A stretch of 64,000 nucleotides of DNA. Source: Patiria pectinifera (Eukaryota > Echinodermata > Asteroidea > Valvatida > Asterinidae). This document shows positions 1 to 12,300 of this stretch, piece by piece. Positions within the stretch are counted from its first letter, which is position 1. The number at the start of each line of letters is the position of its first letter. Below the pieces are notes generated by a model. The model saw only the letters and a program-made list of their open reading frames with translations, did not search any database and was not told the DNA's origin. Both the position numbers and the translations under genes were made by a program. The stretch covers positions 3,449,717 to 3,513,716 of the forward strand of contig CM057150.1 in NCBI GenBank assembly GCA_029964075.1, read 5' to 3'.

Positions 1-248
1 CCGGGTAGGACATTCGGGACACCAAATTTTGCAATGCAAATGTAAGTCAAAGCCATGAAAATTAAGCAACTTGAAAACCCTCTTTTCTCAGGTCTCGGCA
101 ACTTTGGACACCCATTTCTTCAAGTGCTGGCTACAGCCGTGTGAATCGGTCCATTGACTTTCCCACAATCATTCCCCAAGTCTTTCCAGGTTTTTCCTTA
201 AGACTTCCACACAATTCCGGTTTGTCCATGTTTAGGAGACGCCCATAC

Positions 249-329
249 CTTGAGCTAGCCATTAACCTCTGCTGTATCTGGTCCTTAGTGGCCGGGGAGG
301 TGGAGTTGCGACTACGGAGGCCCATTCCT
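249..329 (-). CDS. DIXDC1: DIXDC1 exon downstream of CH domain
   Basis: The acceptor is TTATGTTTTAATCAG before 329 and entry is phase 2, completing the Arg codon left open at 1497. The frame reads GMGLRSRNSTSPATKDQIQQ, then RLMASS, to a GTATGG donor after 249. The ORF stays open past that site to a stop near 131, so a longer terminal exon of a short isoform cannot be excluded. The sequence is Ser/Thr-rich and weakly conserved; the donor choice is inferred. Confidence 0.62.
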
Positions 330-3300
330 CTGATTAAAACATAAACAAACACAAACAAAGGCATGCAAAACAAAAAATTCAAGAAATACTCAAACAAAAA
401 AAACAAAATAAAACAGAAAAATCAAAATAAAAGAAAGCAAAAGCACATTGATGCAACATTCAAACACTGGTATCTTCAGGCATGCAGAATCAAAGATTTG
501 TTATAAAAAGTTTAATGTACACATTTTGACTCCAATGTGATGTTAATAAACTTGTGTGCCTGAGAAAGCCACAGGACGCTGTGATAAAATAAATACTGGT
601 ATATATATGGCCAATTCCACGCAAAAGTGGACAAGGCTGAAAAGTGGCAAACTTATGAAATCTTCAGAACTACAAGCATCAAATGTGGTCACAACCTCAA
701 ATGTGGTATCAAATTAAAGGGTCACAAGATCTTTCATTTGATTGGTGTTTCAAAGAGATAGAATATGGTTAAGTTAACTTTCTTGGCCAACAAACTTTTG
801 CTAAAATTATAGATGTTAGGTAGTGATTTTGGAAACTTGTTTTTATATGCAAAACGACTATCTTAGTGTGCTATTTAGTTTTTAAGGCAGCGAGAAAAAT
901 TAACATTTTATGCCAACAATTTTTGATTTCGTTTGATTTTTAATTTTTTATACAATGTATGTTTTAATTTGTACCAAAGATGGCAAGACAAGCTGTTAAG
1001 CCAGTAACCAGCATTTTTCTTTGTAGCATCTTTACCTGATATGGTCTCCCCGTTTTTGTTTTCATTTTGTACAACCTTTTTCTTCTGTAATTTTCCTCAT
1101 AAAAACCAGTTGAAACAGAAGCTCTGTGGTCTTCAAAACTTTCATTTTCCCTTTTATAAGTCTAGTGTGGAAAAGTAATCCTGCGATAAATACCTGAGAT
1201 GCTTTACTAAAAATCAACTGTTAACCCATTAGCACCTTATATTACATTATATACTTTTTGATACAATTTATAAATCACAGAGTGCTGAGGCAGTTTGGGG
1301 CGGCATTAGGAGTAACAGTCAGGGGGGGGGGGTAGGGCAGTGCAGGGAAGAATGGGTTCAAAGTGTAAAAGCTTTGACAAAGAAAACAGTCATCCAACAA
1401 CTGAACAAAAAATAATCATACATGTAGAACAAAAAATCAAAGTGAGGAAGTTTTGAATCTGGCAAATTTAGATTTGCTGTTCCTCTGACCCCTCACCTTT
1501 GTTCTCTGTATCGCCGTAGCGACGACCCGGCCCCAGCCGCCTCCTTCCGGACGTCGTGGATGGCAGCCGCGGCATTGGCTGCCATGGCAACAAAGGAGGC
1601 CTGGCGCTGGGCTTTGCGCCCGGTGGGTGTTGCGGAGGCGCTGGACGATGATTGGGGCGTTTGCTTGACGCTGCTTGGCTTGTAGTGGGCCGCGAGAGCT
1701 AAGATTAGTCTCATAATGGCCTTCAGATTGCCGTCGACGATGTCTATTGAGAAGTTTAAGATTATAAACAATAGTCATTATCATGTTGTGGCCATCTTCA
1801 TTTTTTCCCATTCAAATCAACGTAGCCAAAGCAAGGCTGGAAGAAAAATAGTCTGGTTCCTTTTTGCACAAAAATTATTATCATTCAGTACTGTTATTGG
1901 ATACAGGGGACATGACTGAAATGGTGGCAGCATGATAAAAGTCTATTATTGTAATATGAGACTTTGGGACCGTCCCTTTAGGACTTTAGACCAGTCAACT
2001 CTTGTCAATACAAACTCGGCCGGACTTAGCCAAAATGTTTGTTATAAATATCAGAACTTTGTATTAAGAGGAGTGCCAGTTCCATTGACTGTGCACAAAT
2101 GCACAGTCGGGACCAAGGCTTAATTGTTCACTATAACCAGAATATGCATCGTTCATGCAGGCCTGTGGGGTACCGTAGCTACTTATATTTTTCCTGATGC
2201 CTATGGCTATTGATCAATGAAAGACGCTCGTTTGGCTGATTAATATGCACAAGGTGTTATACATTGGGGGAGTCAGGTTGGCGTAGCGGTACTTTCCTCG
2301 CCTTCCACCTCTGTGACCCGGGTTCGAATCCCGCCTGGGCCAATAAGTGGATTGGGTTTTCAGTCCCTGCCTGATTCCGTGGGTTTTCCCCAAAATATTC
2401 TTCTGGGCTTTTCCTCCCACCTCTAAAACTGTAATTTCTTCTCATTGTCTTCTCTCTACAGGTTTCTTCAGGCTTGCGAGCTACAGTGCCTTGGGCGCTT
2501 TTGAGGAATCCTTGGTTTCATTACCAGAAATGATTAATAATAATAATGTACACTGTAAATAGCAATACCTACCCTTGGCCGACGTGTGGTGCATGCGAAT
2601 TCTCTTTGACGCCATGAACTGAAGCACACGTTCCACGTTTTCCCTCATCGCTGTCGTCGTCTGAGGGTTGTAATCAACTCTGGCCAGTGTCTCCCCAGCT
2701 GAACAATAATAAAAAATAGATCATATAACATGAAGGACAAAAACTCCACATCAAAAGGCCTTTTTTCCATGCACTTCCATTTTCCTCCCGGTTTGAAATC
2801 GACACGGTAACACAGTTCAATTTACACTTCTGAGTGGAGAGAGGTAAGTGGAGGTGAAGTGGCTAGCCCAAGGACACAACATATGACCAGCAGCTGGATT
2901 TGAACCCCTGACCATCTGATGACGAGTCACAAACTTGAACCACTTGGCCAAACCCCCTCTAGTCAGAGTGGTTAAATGGTTCATCACTTCAAGCTCTAAC
3001 ATTCTGATGTAAAACTGAAAACCAGTAAATAAAACCATTTAAAAAACATCACTTCTCTGAATATACAGTGAACAGCATTCAAGTTCATCAGGTTAGTTGC
3101 TCAGCCACCGTCTTTAAATTTTGAGCGCTTTTGTTGCTTCAACCGAACATAATGCACAAATTACAAAATGATGGACGCTACCTTTAAGTTCAGTGTTAAC
3201 AATGAAAACAAAATTAAGGTCATTCTCAAAATCTTGTGTTTGTTTGCTTATACCGATACAATGTATCGAAGTAATCCAAGCAGTATTCTAATAACAGAAC

Positions 3301-6300
3301 CGTTCCATGTCCCCACAAAACACTTGAACAGTAATTTCGTGAAAGCATTGAGTCCATGTCAGTTACTTACAGACAATTTCCACCAGATGAACCAGCGGCA
3401 CGCCATCCTGCATGTCCCGCCTCAGGTCCTCGATAATTCGGCATCCCTGTCGCTTCTTGAGCTGCGAGTTGACCCAGGCTACGTATGCTTGCAGTTGTTG
3501 CTGTAGTGGGAAAACAAAGAACAAGAAAAGTGCTTGGTTATCTGAGATTAAACCATGTCACCACTCCTGAGCTTACCGGTTGCTTAAGTGTGTACATGTA
3601 GACAAACTTAAGGTAGGTTATGGCTCTCCGTTAGTCGACAAGCCTAAGATACATGTATGAATGGCTGCAGGAAGTCTACATGGCAATTGTTTGTCGTTGA
3701 TTGAATGAAACTTTGGACCTGCGAGGATGTAGAAACGCGGGCAGTTAACGCATACTGAGGAATAAATAAAATTAAAACATGTGACCAATGAACTGGAAAG
3801 GGGCATGTTTCAAAAGTGGTCATCATAGAGGTAAAAAATTAAAAAGCCCTAAACAAGATTTACAAATGCTTATTTTTAAAGCTGATTAACCTAATTTTAC
3901 TATTTAGGATAAAAAAAATTAAATTTACATACTTATCTCAGTGAAAAGTTGCTTTAATAATGTGGCCAGTGAAATCAATTCATGTCGGACGGAATTTTTT
4001 GCATTTAAAGAAAACCCTTCTCATAATAAGTACAAATGCCTTGAATTCTATCTTTTCCACAAAAACAATAACTTAGATTGTCTTCAGTCATTATCCATTT
4101 CATCATTATTGCTGCTGCCGTAAATCTTGGTATTTCGTTTCAAGCAATAATTTTTGTTGTCAAGATTTCCGTCCGACATGCTTAAGGTTGTTAAAATGTT
4201 TTGTTTTTTTTATTTACTTGTTTTAATAAAAAGGCAAATATTGTCAAGTATCAATGAATAGACTCAGTATTAACACCAACAAAAAGTTTTATGTTTCACC
4301 TTGTCACCCTTCGAGATAAAGTGAATAAAAGCGCTTTCCGTCCGACATGCATGTCGGACGGAATGGTATATGTCGGACGGAAATGGACTTTACATTCCTA
4401 GATAGTTGTGCCTCAGGAACTGATATTAATAATTGTTCATTAATAAACATAAAGTAGGGGATAAAGAACTTTTACCAAGTTAATATTGTTCTTTGCTCAT
4501 TTCAGTACCATCAAAGCAAAGCCTACACAGGACAGTAAGATTCCGTCCGACATGCGCAAATCAAAATTTAGCCAAAGTTGAACAGGCTGACTTGTTTGGC
4601 AGCCTACTGACCAGTCACACACCTGGGCGTTTCCAATAATTACAAAAACATGAATATGCAACCTTCTAGATTCATGAAGAATTAAACTGTGCAACGTACA
4701 TTAATCATAATCATGTACATTTTATTCTTTTTGGACTGATGATGGCTTTACATATTTTTGTTAAGATAGTGAGGTTCGGTAGACATTATTACAATGTACC
4801 GTAGGTGAGGGAATTTAAACTGTATCCGGGTAATTTAGCAAGTACATGTACTGTATGTGTGTAACACTCACCTATACTGGCATGTTTTTATTAATATTAA
4901 TAAAGCAAACATGTCTATTGTGTTACGTGAAATTAATAATTTGGAAATTATCGTTATAATGTGTCATAGCAGTGAAACAATGCTGTTAGCTGTATAATGC
5001 TATACTTATACAGAGCATCAATGCATCCAGAAGAGTGCCATGCCAAAGAAAGAGAGCGGAATAGCAAGATCAGGGAGCAATTACACTTGAAACAAAAAAC
5101 AAGGAGAACTGAACTTGTGAAATTTAAGGATAGAACACACAAAAACAAAGTGTGCCAAATGAAGCAGTGTAGCCCCCAATATTTTATAATGATTCCCATT
5201 ATTTGCCTTTCACTAGAGCACCTCCCCCCCAACCAGGGACGGATCCAGGAATTTTTGCCCCGGGGGGGGGGGGGGGGTGTTTCATCGGCAAACAGATCTG
5301 AAATATAGACAGGGTTTTTGTTCTCTGGACACTTGGGGGGGGGGAGGCTTGTACATGTACCATACATTCAATGGGGCGCTGTTCAATCCGACAATTATTA
5401 ACAATATATCACAAAATGGTGTACATACTGTCATATGTATGTATGTATGCCCCCTAAACAAGCTAGCTCTGTCCGTATTTGTGCAAAGGCGAACATTAGG
5501 CCTATTGCCAGTAAAAAAAAAAATTTGGAGTGTCAGAGTGGGGGTTTATCATTTTTTTCTCTATTAATTTATGGGAAAACAATTTTTTTTTTTTTTTTTT
5601 ACAGAGCTGGGTTTGTTTTAGCCCAACCCCCAAATCCACCTGCCCCCACCCACAATATTTTTCAAAGAGGCCCTTTTCGTATAAACGAGGGTCCTTTTTT
5701 AGCATGCCTTTGTGAGTGCCCAATGCAAAATTGCGCGAATATTGCCAATTGTTCCTGTATAAATTAAATATATTTTAAACCACCAGTAGTAATATTCTGA
5801 ATGCATTTTTGTCAGAAAATTTAGACATTGTACATGGACCTGAAGTAGATAATATTTGTCAGCTAAAAACCTGTCTGAAGATTGCAATTATTCATGTTTG
5901 TGGTACAGAGGATGTAAACTGATATAATGAAAATCATGTCTGGACGGAATGAAGCATGTCGGACGGATTTTTAATAATCTTTTTCTCACAATTGTACAGT
6001 TTGATTATTTGTTCATTATAAGTGCCCAGGTGGTAAGCACAGTCAACTACCTAAAGACCACTATCATTAAAATTAAGTTTCTTCAAACTTTGTTTTGGGT
6101 CAACATAGTGATTCCGTCTCCGACATGATTTTGTTCCTATTCGACATGGTGTGGCTTCAACTGAGCTTAACTGAATATGACAAAGTGTTGTAGAGAAAAT
6201 TTATACGTCAGCATAAGTAGTGATTGTTACTCTTCTTGACATAAAACATAGAAAAAAATTATCCCTCAAGTTTTGATAAAATCTGATTTTGTTTCTGAAA

Positions 6301-9300
6301 CTCTGAGGAGGCTCATTTCTATCGATTCCGTCCGACATGTACACATTTTTCTATGAATAACAGACAAAAACAAAAGTGTGGAATTTAGAAATAATGTTAT
6401 GTGTCATTACTTAATATCTTTGGTGTTGTTTGAAATCAGATAACATTTTAATGTATTCACAAAACAAAAATTGTTACATTTTGTTCTATCAAATTCATCC
6501 GACATGATTTTGGGACTTTTGAAACATGCCCAAAGGGAGCATGTTTCAAAAGTGGTCATCATAGGTAAAAAATTAAAAAGCCCTAAACATGATTTAGATA
6601 TGGTTATTTTTAAAGCTGATTAACCTAATTTTACTATTTTGGATAAAAAAAAATAAATTTACATACTTATCTCAGTGAAAAGTTGCTTTAATAATGTGGC
6701 CAGTGAAATCAATTCATGTCGGACGGAATTTTTTGCATTTAAAGAAAACCCTTCTCATAATAAGTACAAATGCCTTGAATTCTATCTTTTCCACAAAAAC
6801 AATAACTTAGATTGTCTTCAGTCATTATCCATTTCATCATTATTGCTGCTGCCGTAAATCTTGGTATTTCGTTTCAAGCAATAATTTTTGTTGTCAAGAT
6901 TTCCGTCCGACATGCTTAAGGTTGTTAAAATGTTTTGTTTTTTTTATTTACTTGTTTTAATAAAAAGGCAAATATTGTCAAGTATCAATGAATAGACTCA
7001 GTATTAACACCAACAAAAAGTTTTATGTTTCACCTTGTCACCCTTCGAGATAAAGTGAATAAAAGCGCTTTCCGTCCGACATGCATGTCGGACGGAATGG
7101 TATATGTCGGACGGAAATGGACTTTACATTCCTAGATAGTTGTGCCTCGGGGAACTGATATTAATAATTGTTCATTAATAAACATAAAGTAGGGGATAAA
7201 GAACTTTTACCAAGTTAATATTGTTCTTTGCTCATTTCAGTACCATCAAAGCAAAGCCTACACAGGACAGTAAGATTCCGTCCGACATGCGCAAATCAAA
7301 ATTTAGCCAAAGTTGAACAGGCTGACTTGTTTGGCAGCCTACTGACCAGTCACACACCTGGGCGTTTCCAATAATTACAAAAACATGAATATGCAACCTT
7401 CTAGATTCATGGGAATTAAACTGTGCAACGTACATTAATCATAATCATGTACATTTTATTCTTTTTGGACTGATGATGGCTTTACATATTTTTGTTAAGA
7501 TAGTGAGGTTCGGTAGACATTATTACAATGTACCGTAGGTGAGGGAATTTAAACTGTATCCGGGTAATTTAGCAAGTACATGTACCGGTATGTGTGTGTA
7601 ACACTCACCTATACTGGCATGTTTTTTATTAATATTAATAAAGCAAACATGTCTATTGTGTTACATGAAATTAATAATTTGGAAATTATCGTTATAATGT
7701 GTCAGAGCAGTGAAACAATGCTGTTAGCTGTATAATGCTATACTTATACAGAGCATCAATGCATCCAGAAGAGTGCCATGCCAAGAAAGAGAGCGGAATA
7801 GCAAGATCAGGGAGCAATTACACTTGAAACAAAAACAAGGAGAACTGAACTTGTGAAATTTAAGGATAGAACACACAAAAACAAAGTGTGCCAAAAATGA
7901 AGCTGTGTAGCCCCCAATTTTTTATAATGATTCCCATTATTTGCCTTTCTTCACTAGCAGTTAACCCCCAACCAGGGGCGGATCAGGAATTTTAGCCGGG
8001 GAGGGAGAGATGTTTCATCGGCAAAAAGATCTGAAATATAGACAGGGTTTTTGTTCTCTGGACACTTGGGAAGGCTACATGTACCATACATTCAATGGGG
8101 CGCTGTTCAATCCGACAATTATTAACAATATATCACAAAATGGTGTACATACCGGTATATGTATGTATGTATGCCCCCTAAACAAGCTGGCTCTGTCCGT
8201 ATTTTGTGCAAAGGCGAACATTAGGCCTATTGCCAGTAAAAAAAAATTGGGTGTCAGAGTGGGGGGTTTATCATTTTTTTTCTCTATTAATTTATGGGAA
8301 AACAATTTTTTTTTACAGAGCTGGGTTTTGTTTTTAGCCCAAAACCCCCCCCCCCCAAATCCACACCTGCCCCCCACCCACAATATTTTTCAAAGAGTGC
8401 CCTTTTCGTATAAACGAGGGTCCTTTTTTAGCATGCCTTTTGTGAGTGCCCAATGCGAAAAATTGCGCGAATATTGCCAATTGTTCCTGTATAAATTAAA
8501 TATATTTTAAACCACCAGTAGTAATATTCTGAATGCATTTTGTCAGAAAATTTAGACATTGTACATGGACCTGAAGTAGATAATATTTGTCAGCTAAAAA
8601 ACCTGTCTGAAGATTGCAATTATTCATGTTTGTACAGAGGATGTAAACTGATATAATGAAAATCATGTCGGACGGAATGAAGCATGTCGGACGGATTTTT
8701 AATAATCTTTCTCACACAATTGTAAGAAGCTTGATTATTTGTTCATTATAAGTGCCCAGGTGGTAAGCACAGTCAACTACCTAAAGACCACTATCATTAA
8801 AATTAAGTTTCTTCAAACTTTGTTTTTGGGTCAACATAGTGATTCCGTCCGACATGATTTGTTCCGTCCGACATGGTGTGGCTTCAACTGAGCTTAACTG
8901 AATATGACAAAGTGTTGTAGAGAAAATTTATACGTCAGCATAAGTAGTGATTGTTACTCTTCTTGACATAAAACATAGAAAAAAATTATCCCTCAAGTTT
9001 TGATAAAATCTGATTTTGTTTCTGAAACTCTGAGGAGGCTCATTTCTATCGATTCCGTCCGACATGTACACATTTTTCGTAATAACAGACAAACAAAAGT
9101 GTGGAATTTAGAAATAATGTTATGTGTCATTACTTAATATCTTTGGTGTTGTTTGAAATCAGAATAACATTTTAATGTATTCTAAAACAAAAATTGTTAC
9201 ATTTTGTTCTATCAAATTCCGTCCGACATGATTTTGGGACTTTTGAAACATGCCCAAAGGCCAAAAAAAAAAGTCTCCGGTTTCTGGTATGCGCGCGCGT

Positions 9301-12300
9301 CGCCGTAGCCATGCGCGTCGGCAAAATGAAAAAGTTTTTTTTTTCAATGAAAGATGATGTCTCAAAAACGCCAAACTCACTGGTTTGACTGGAATCCTGC
9401 TGAGCTGCACAATCTGCACAATTTTAACGTGTTTTTAGATGGGGTTATGATCGAGAATAAGCTTTAAGTCAGGTAACATTTTTTTTAAAAGCCGCGTCGC
9501 AGCACCACTTTTTGTACAAGCTGCATACCAGAAACCAGAGACTTTTTTTTTGGCCAAGATGTGATTATACAATTCTTGTGCGAGAAAACTTACGCCACAT
9601 GTACATTTGTAAGTTTGTGCAAATTTTTAGTGACAGGTACAGAAATATCAATTATATCACGTACAAATGTACATCGTGATGTAAAACACTGTTTAGGTAA
9701 AACCTCAGGAATCTAGAGTCCCAAAGGGGTTAATTTAAAATTCTGAACTCAGGAAACATCCTGACAAGAACAAAAACTCTGAAATCAGGATAAAAAAAAC
9801 CGACAAATATCACCCCTGGTACCGGTAGACATGCCATATCACCTTCTTGCCTTTACAAAATTACATTTCATTGATTAAATTGATCAATAAAATGAATAAG
9901 ATTCATGATCTCCTCACAAGGCCATGAATGGATGTTCCAATAATAGGGCCAAGAAAACAAAAAAAATTATGTTTCCTAACGTACTACATTTAAACAAAAA
10001 AAAAGGAAAAAAAGAGGTATCGGTACGATAGATGGTGGATAAAATCAGTGAATATTTTTATTTTTTTTCTGAATTTAAAAAAAAAATTAATTATTCATTT
10101 ATTTACCGTATTTTATTTTAATTTTTTTGCATGCGTACATGTACGTTGTACGTAATGTGTGAATCCACTGTTTATTCTGCATTTGCTGCGCTGATTATGC
10201 TTTGCTGCTCAGTGTGGCAAGGCCGCACTGTACTGCCCACCAACGTACAAAAATGAAAATACTAATTTCAAAAATTGATGGACGATGACTGGAAAAACAA
10301 GGACGGGGCGACACCGTATTTTTTTGATTTTCTCAAGTTATTTTTCAAATAAAAGATTTTAAGGTTCTGCATTATTTTCTACGGTAGGTTGGGTCTGGTA
10401 ACCCAGAAACACAACGTTTTGTTGCCTTGGCCCAGGCCTGACAGTCTGCACTCCAGTGATTTTGTGACATCGCGCCATATGGTGCAAGGATGATTTTTAC
10501 TGAGATGTTATTGTCTGATGTTGGGAGGAAAAAATGAGGCATGTAATAAATTACACATTTTCTATTTGCATTCTTTCCTTTTTTGATCAATATATATTTA
10601 TTAGAGATTTCTTGAATTATTCCTGTCGTTTTAATACTATTTGGTGGATCTTTTTCAAGCTCCAACATTCAATTTATTACTTTTTTTTTTAAATTGGGGA
10701 AAAACAGTCCACGATTATGATGACTGATTTGCATGTAAAAACAATGCAAATGAAAGCTAAGGTTCCTTTTTTCCCCTTTTTTAAAACTAACTGAAATAAC
10801 TTTTCCTTCACAGACTGAATAACGGAAGAGTAAGGATGCATTTCTTGTTTAATTTTGTTAATGTTGAGGAAAATTTAAATACCGTTGAAACTAAGAATTT
10901 GTCAATTTTACAACTGCTGATTTCTGCCCATTACGTATGTCTACAGAACAGCGTGTTTGTTTATCAATGATTGACATAATAAATAGTGGGCATTGTAACT
11001 ACGGTCTGTGTACCCTGAATGTACATGGAAGCAAGGACTGCGGCGCTTCCGAGGTTTTGTAAATAAAATATGTTTGAAAACGTTGTCAATTAATTTTGCT
11101 ATGTATGTTTAACTCGAAGGAAGTGTATATATGTAGGTTCCTTTTTTATAATTTGGGTTCCCTTTAAACATTTTAGAAAATGGGTAAATTTTCTTTTCAA
11201 TCATTTTTCTTGTTTTTAAACCTCACATCCATGAAGGGGTAGCTTTTTTTTTCTTCCACATCTCAAATAAAATTACGTATACATGTACATGTAGATGTGC
11301 CTCCATGTTTCACAAATAAAGTTGACAAAAATTATCTCCAAACTGTAGGCAAATTTTATGAACGGTATGAATGATTTAATGTAACGGTATACACATATAC
11401 CTGTACAATACAAAAATATCACCCATACACGTAAATGAGTAACGTTACAAGCAAGTTTTATTCCCTGCTATTAAATGTCAATGTCAATTACATGTATAGC
11501 AAACTGTGCGGTAAGACAACAATAATGACATAAGTATTTAATCAGGTAATGAGGTACATACAGTAGGCCTACATGTACAAATTTCAGTTCGCAAGTGAAA
11601 CTGAAACTGTAACATGTACAATTGTACGTACATACCGATATCACGTACAAATACCCTTATGACATGTATGAAGTTTACATCTACGGTACATGTGCACATG
11701 TAGGCCTATTGTACATGTACATGTACAAATGTACTTTGCTCAGTGGAGAATGAAATAAACTCCTACATTGTACTTATGTATGCACATGTACCATGTACAT
11801 GTACAATGTATTAAGTACCGTACATTATACGCATCAGCTGGACATGCTGGATGATGTGACTTCAAATACCATAGGCCTATTGGTCAATAAATTTCCAAAC
11901 CTGTGTATTGTATTAATACAATGTAGTTTCAGTTTCCAACGCTATATCCTTTCAGCATGTTCAGGATATACATTCAGGATATTTTATGTGCACCAGACAA
12001 TTTTTTGCATGTCACGATGTTTGAGGAATTTTACAATACATGTAAGTAGGGCCTACGGTATCTCATAAAACTAAAAAATCTTAATGTACATTTATGTACA
12101 TTTATTCCCAGCATATGTACATCCGCGATTGGGGTCGTGTACAAAACCTATGGGAGTCTTCCTAACAAGTTAGACATGTTAGGGTACAAACAAAAGAGGG
12201 ACAATATAGGACGTCCACGATCGACGGTGAACACACGTTTGTCTGTCTGTGTACATGTACATGTATAAGACACATGTAATAATTGCAATTCCGCAGAAGA

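Noticed and set aside
1437..1811. A 124-codon minus-strand frame overlapping the DIXDC1 CH exon
   Set aside because: A different frame has the CH homology and correct splice sites.
3941..4123. Identical 60-codon frames at 3941 and 6675
   Set aside because: Identity reflects the recent duplication; the translation contains no recognisable domain and ends abruptly.
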